Assembly: GCA_016702745.1 (NCBI GenBank)
Contig: JADJDJ010000002.1
Location: 124,001 to 188,000 of the forward strand
Direction of reading: 5' to 3'
DNA length: 64,000 nt
DNA from: Chitinophagaceae bacterium
GTDB taxonomy: Bacteria; Bacteroidota; Bacteroidia; Chitinophagales; Chitinophagaceae
Below the pieces are notes generated by a model. It made no database searches and was not told the origin of the DNA. It worked only from the letters and a program-made list of their open reading frames with translations. Positions 62,768 to 64,000 of the stretch are shown here, piece by piece (positions within the stretch are counted from its first letter, which is position 1; each line of letters begins with the position of its first letter). The position numbers and the translations under genes were made by a program.

Positions 62768-63925
62768 ATGAAAAAAATACTGATCCTGTTTCTATTGGCT
62801 TCCTTCCAGCTTCCTGCCCTTGCGCAAAAGCCCCGTGCCCGTGATATTGGTATTCCTTTCGAAGGCACACCTGGGAAATTTAATGCCATTACCGATGTAA
62901 AAGGCGTTGAAGTAGGTTACAGCACCATCATTAGTGGAACAGGCAAAAACATCAGGGGCAAGGGTCCGGTAAGGACCGGTGTAACCGCCATCCTGCCCAG
63001 AGGGAGACAAAACAATCCGGTGTATGCCAACTGGTATGCATTGAACGGCAATGGGGAGATGACGGGTACCACCTGGATCACGGAGTCCGGTTTTCTGGAA
63101 GGACCGATCATGATCACCAATACCAATAGTGTGGGTGTAGTGAGAGATGCCGTACTGAAATGGTATGTAAAAAAGGGATGGTACAAAGAAGACTTCTGGT
63201 ACACATACCCGGTGGTGGCCGAAACCTATGATGGATTTTTAAATGATATCTATGGCTTTCATGTAAAAGAGGAAAATGCCTGGGAAGCACTGGACAGTGC
63301 TAAAAGCGGACTGATCAAAGAGGGCAATGTTGGGGGAGGTACGGGTATGATGTGTTTAGGCTTCAAAGGTGGTACCGGTACTGCATCCAGGGTGATTAAA
63401 ATAAAAGATTCAACTTATACTGTTGGGGTACTGGTTCAATCCAATTTCGGCGCCAAATCCAATTTTACCATTGCTGGTGTACCGGTTGGAAAGGAATTAA
63501 AAGATACCATGAATTATGAATACAAAGCACCTCCTTCCTATCAGCCCGGCGACGGATCCATCATCGTTGTACTGGCAACAGATGCTCCCTTGCTTCCTCA
63601 CCAGTTAAAAAGAATGGCCGCAAGGATTGCACTGGGGGTGGGAAAAGTGGGCGGCAGGGGTGAGAATGGTTCCGGTGATATTTTCATTGCTTTCTCCACG
63701 GCTAATCCATCGGCCTTTCAAAGAGAAAATTTTACCAGTCTGACAGAATTACCCAATGACATGATCAATCCTTTATTCAATGGTACGGTACAGGCAGTGG
63801 AAGAAGCCATCATCAATGCCATGGTCGCTGCTGAAACAATGGAGGGCATCAATGGTAATAAAGCCTATGAATTGCCGCATAAACTGGTGATAGATGTTCT
63901 GAAAAAATATAACCGCGTGAAATAA
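62768..63925 (+). CDS. P1 family peptidase (DmpA/S58 aminopeptidase)
   Basis: 385 residues. Signal peptide ending ALAQ. RARDIGIPFEGTPGKFNAITDVKGVEVGYSTI opens the DmpA fold; ESGFLEGPIMITNTNSVGVVRD and GGGTGMMCLGFKGGTGTASR are conserved. Autocleavage of this family occurs before a Ser in GDGSIIVVLATDAPLLPHQ, here about Ser264, making alpha and beta subunits. It would release N-terminal amino acids from small peptides or amides outside the cytoplasm. Its position next to other secreted enzymes fits peptide scavenging. Confidence 0.9.
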   Translation: MKKILILFLLASFQLPALAQKPRARDIGIPFEGTPGKFNAITDVKGVEVGYSTIISGTGKNIRGKGPVRTGVTAILPRGRQNNPVYANWYALNGNGEMTGTTWITESGFLEGPIMITNTNSVGVVRDAVLKWYVKKGWYKEDFWYTYPVVAETYDGFLNDIYGFHVKEENAWEALDSAKSGLIKEGNVGGGTGMMCLGFKGGTGTASRVIKIKDSTYTVGVLVQSNFGAKSNFTIAGVPVGKELKDTMNYEYKAPPSYQPGDGSIIVVLATDAPLLPHQLKRMAARIALGVGKVGGRGENGSGDIFIAFSTANPSAFQRENFTSLTELPNDMINPLFNGTVQAVEEAIINAMVAAETMEGINGNKAYELPHKLVIDVLKKYNRVK

Positions 63926-64000
63926 GAAGCGGTAAAATCATTTTAATTTGCAGCTCAAAGCAATTGCTGATGTTTGGTGAAAATCAAAGCTGGACAAACA
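63926..64000. other. Right edge, non-coding as far as seen
   Basis: No gene start, terminator or repeat is recognised in the last 75 bases. Confidence 0.5.

Overview
The window looks like a chromosome segment from a Bacteroidota bacterium, most likely Chitinophagaceae or a close relative. The reasons are several candidate promoters of the TTTG / TAnnTTTG type, weak Shine-Dalgarno signals, an alternative complex III plus caa3-like oxidase operon in the Bacteroidota order, and families typical of the phylum (DUF3078, DUF5522, ActB with an internal Tat-like leader, AI-2E exporter, S9 and M19 peptidases, CarboxypepD_reg-like protein). Taxonomy is inferred from gene content only.

Layout. 1-9.9 kb: end of a lipid kinase gene, a patatin-like membrane lipase, heme A synthase (ctaA) divergent from ribonuclease HII (rnhB), a JmjC/cupin-like protein, and a minus-strand group of trmB, DUF5522, an alkyltransferase-like protein and a small membrane protein. 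9.9-13.2 kb: two DUF3078 barrel paralogs, 207-bp tandem repeats and a structured RNA. 13.2-23.9 kb: Lrp/AsnC regulator, lipoprotein, a hydrolase-glycosyltransferase-permease group, a truncated MarR gene with an intact-looking operator, acyl-CoA dehydrogenase, a seven-helix membrane protein, a diheme cytochrome, an S9 peptidase and an AhpD-like protein. 24-30.7 kb: four-helix-bundle protein, an orphan 2-oxoacid:ferredoxin oxidoreductase beta subunit, a class III cyclase, a cluster of small stress-type membrane proteins, an AI-2E exporter and a YdjM-type protein.

31-47.4 kb is the respiratory core, all on the minus strand: ActA-B-C-D-E-F (quinol:cytochrome c oxidoreductase), CtaC, CtaD, CtaB, two subunit III proteins and a subunit IV. 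A hairpin closes this unit and is followed by SCO and DUF420 assembly factors. Together with ctaA at 4 kb these encode quinol oxidation, oxygen reduction, heme O/A synthesis and copper delivery. 47.6-52.3 kb: a small membrane protein, purN, a carboxypeptidase-regulatory-like protein, a serine hydrolase and a membrane dipeptidase.

53.2-60.2 kb is the most unusual part: nine consecutive same-strand paralogs of a single-pass membrane protein. Each begins with a His-x-His-x-His tail and an almost constant membrane segment, followed by a strongly divergent helical domain. A possible tenth start remains after the last gene, and the array is bracketed on both sides by the same ~280-bp repeat family. 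61-64 kb: a DUF1624 acyltransferase-like protein, an NTF2-like protein and a P1-family peptidase.

Five genes in the first 17 kb (patatin, ctaA, DUF3078 copy 1, glycosyltransferase, hydrolase) are each broken by what reads as one missing base in an A/T run, and actA is split near 47 kb. This pattern suggests either assembly indels or real decay. Gene-poor stretches hold at least five different dispersed or tandem repeat families.
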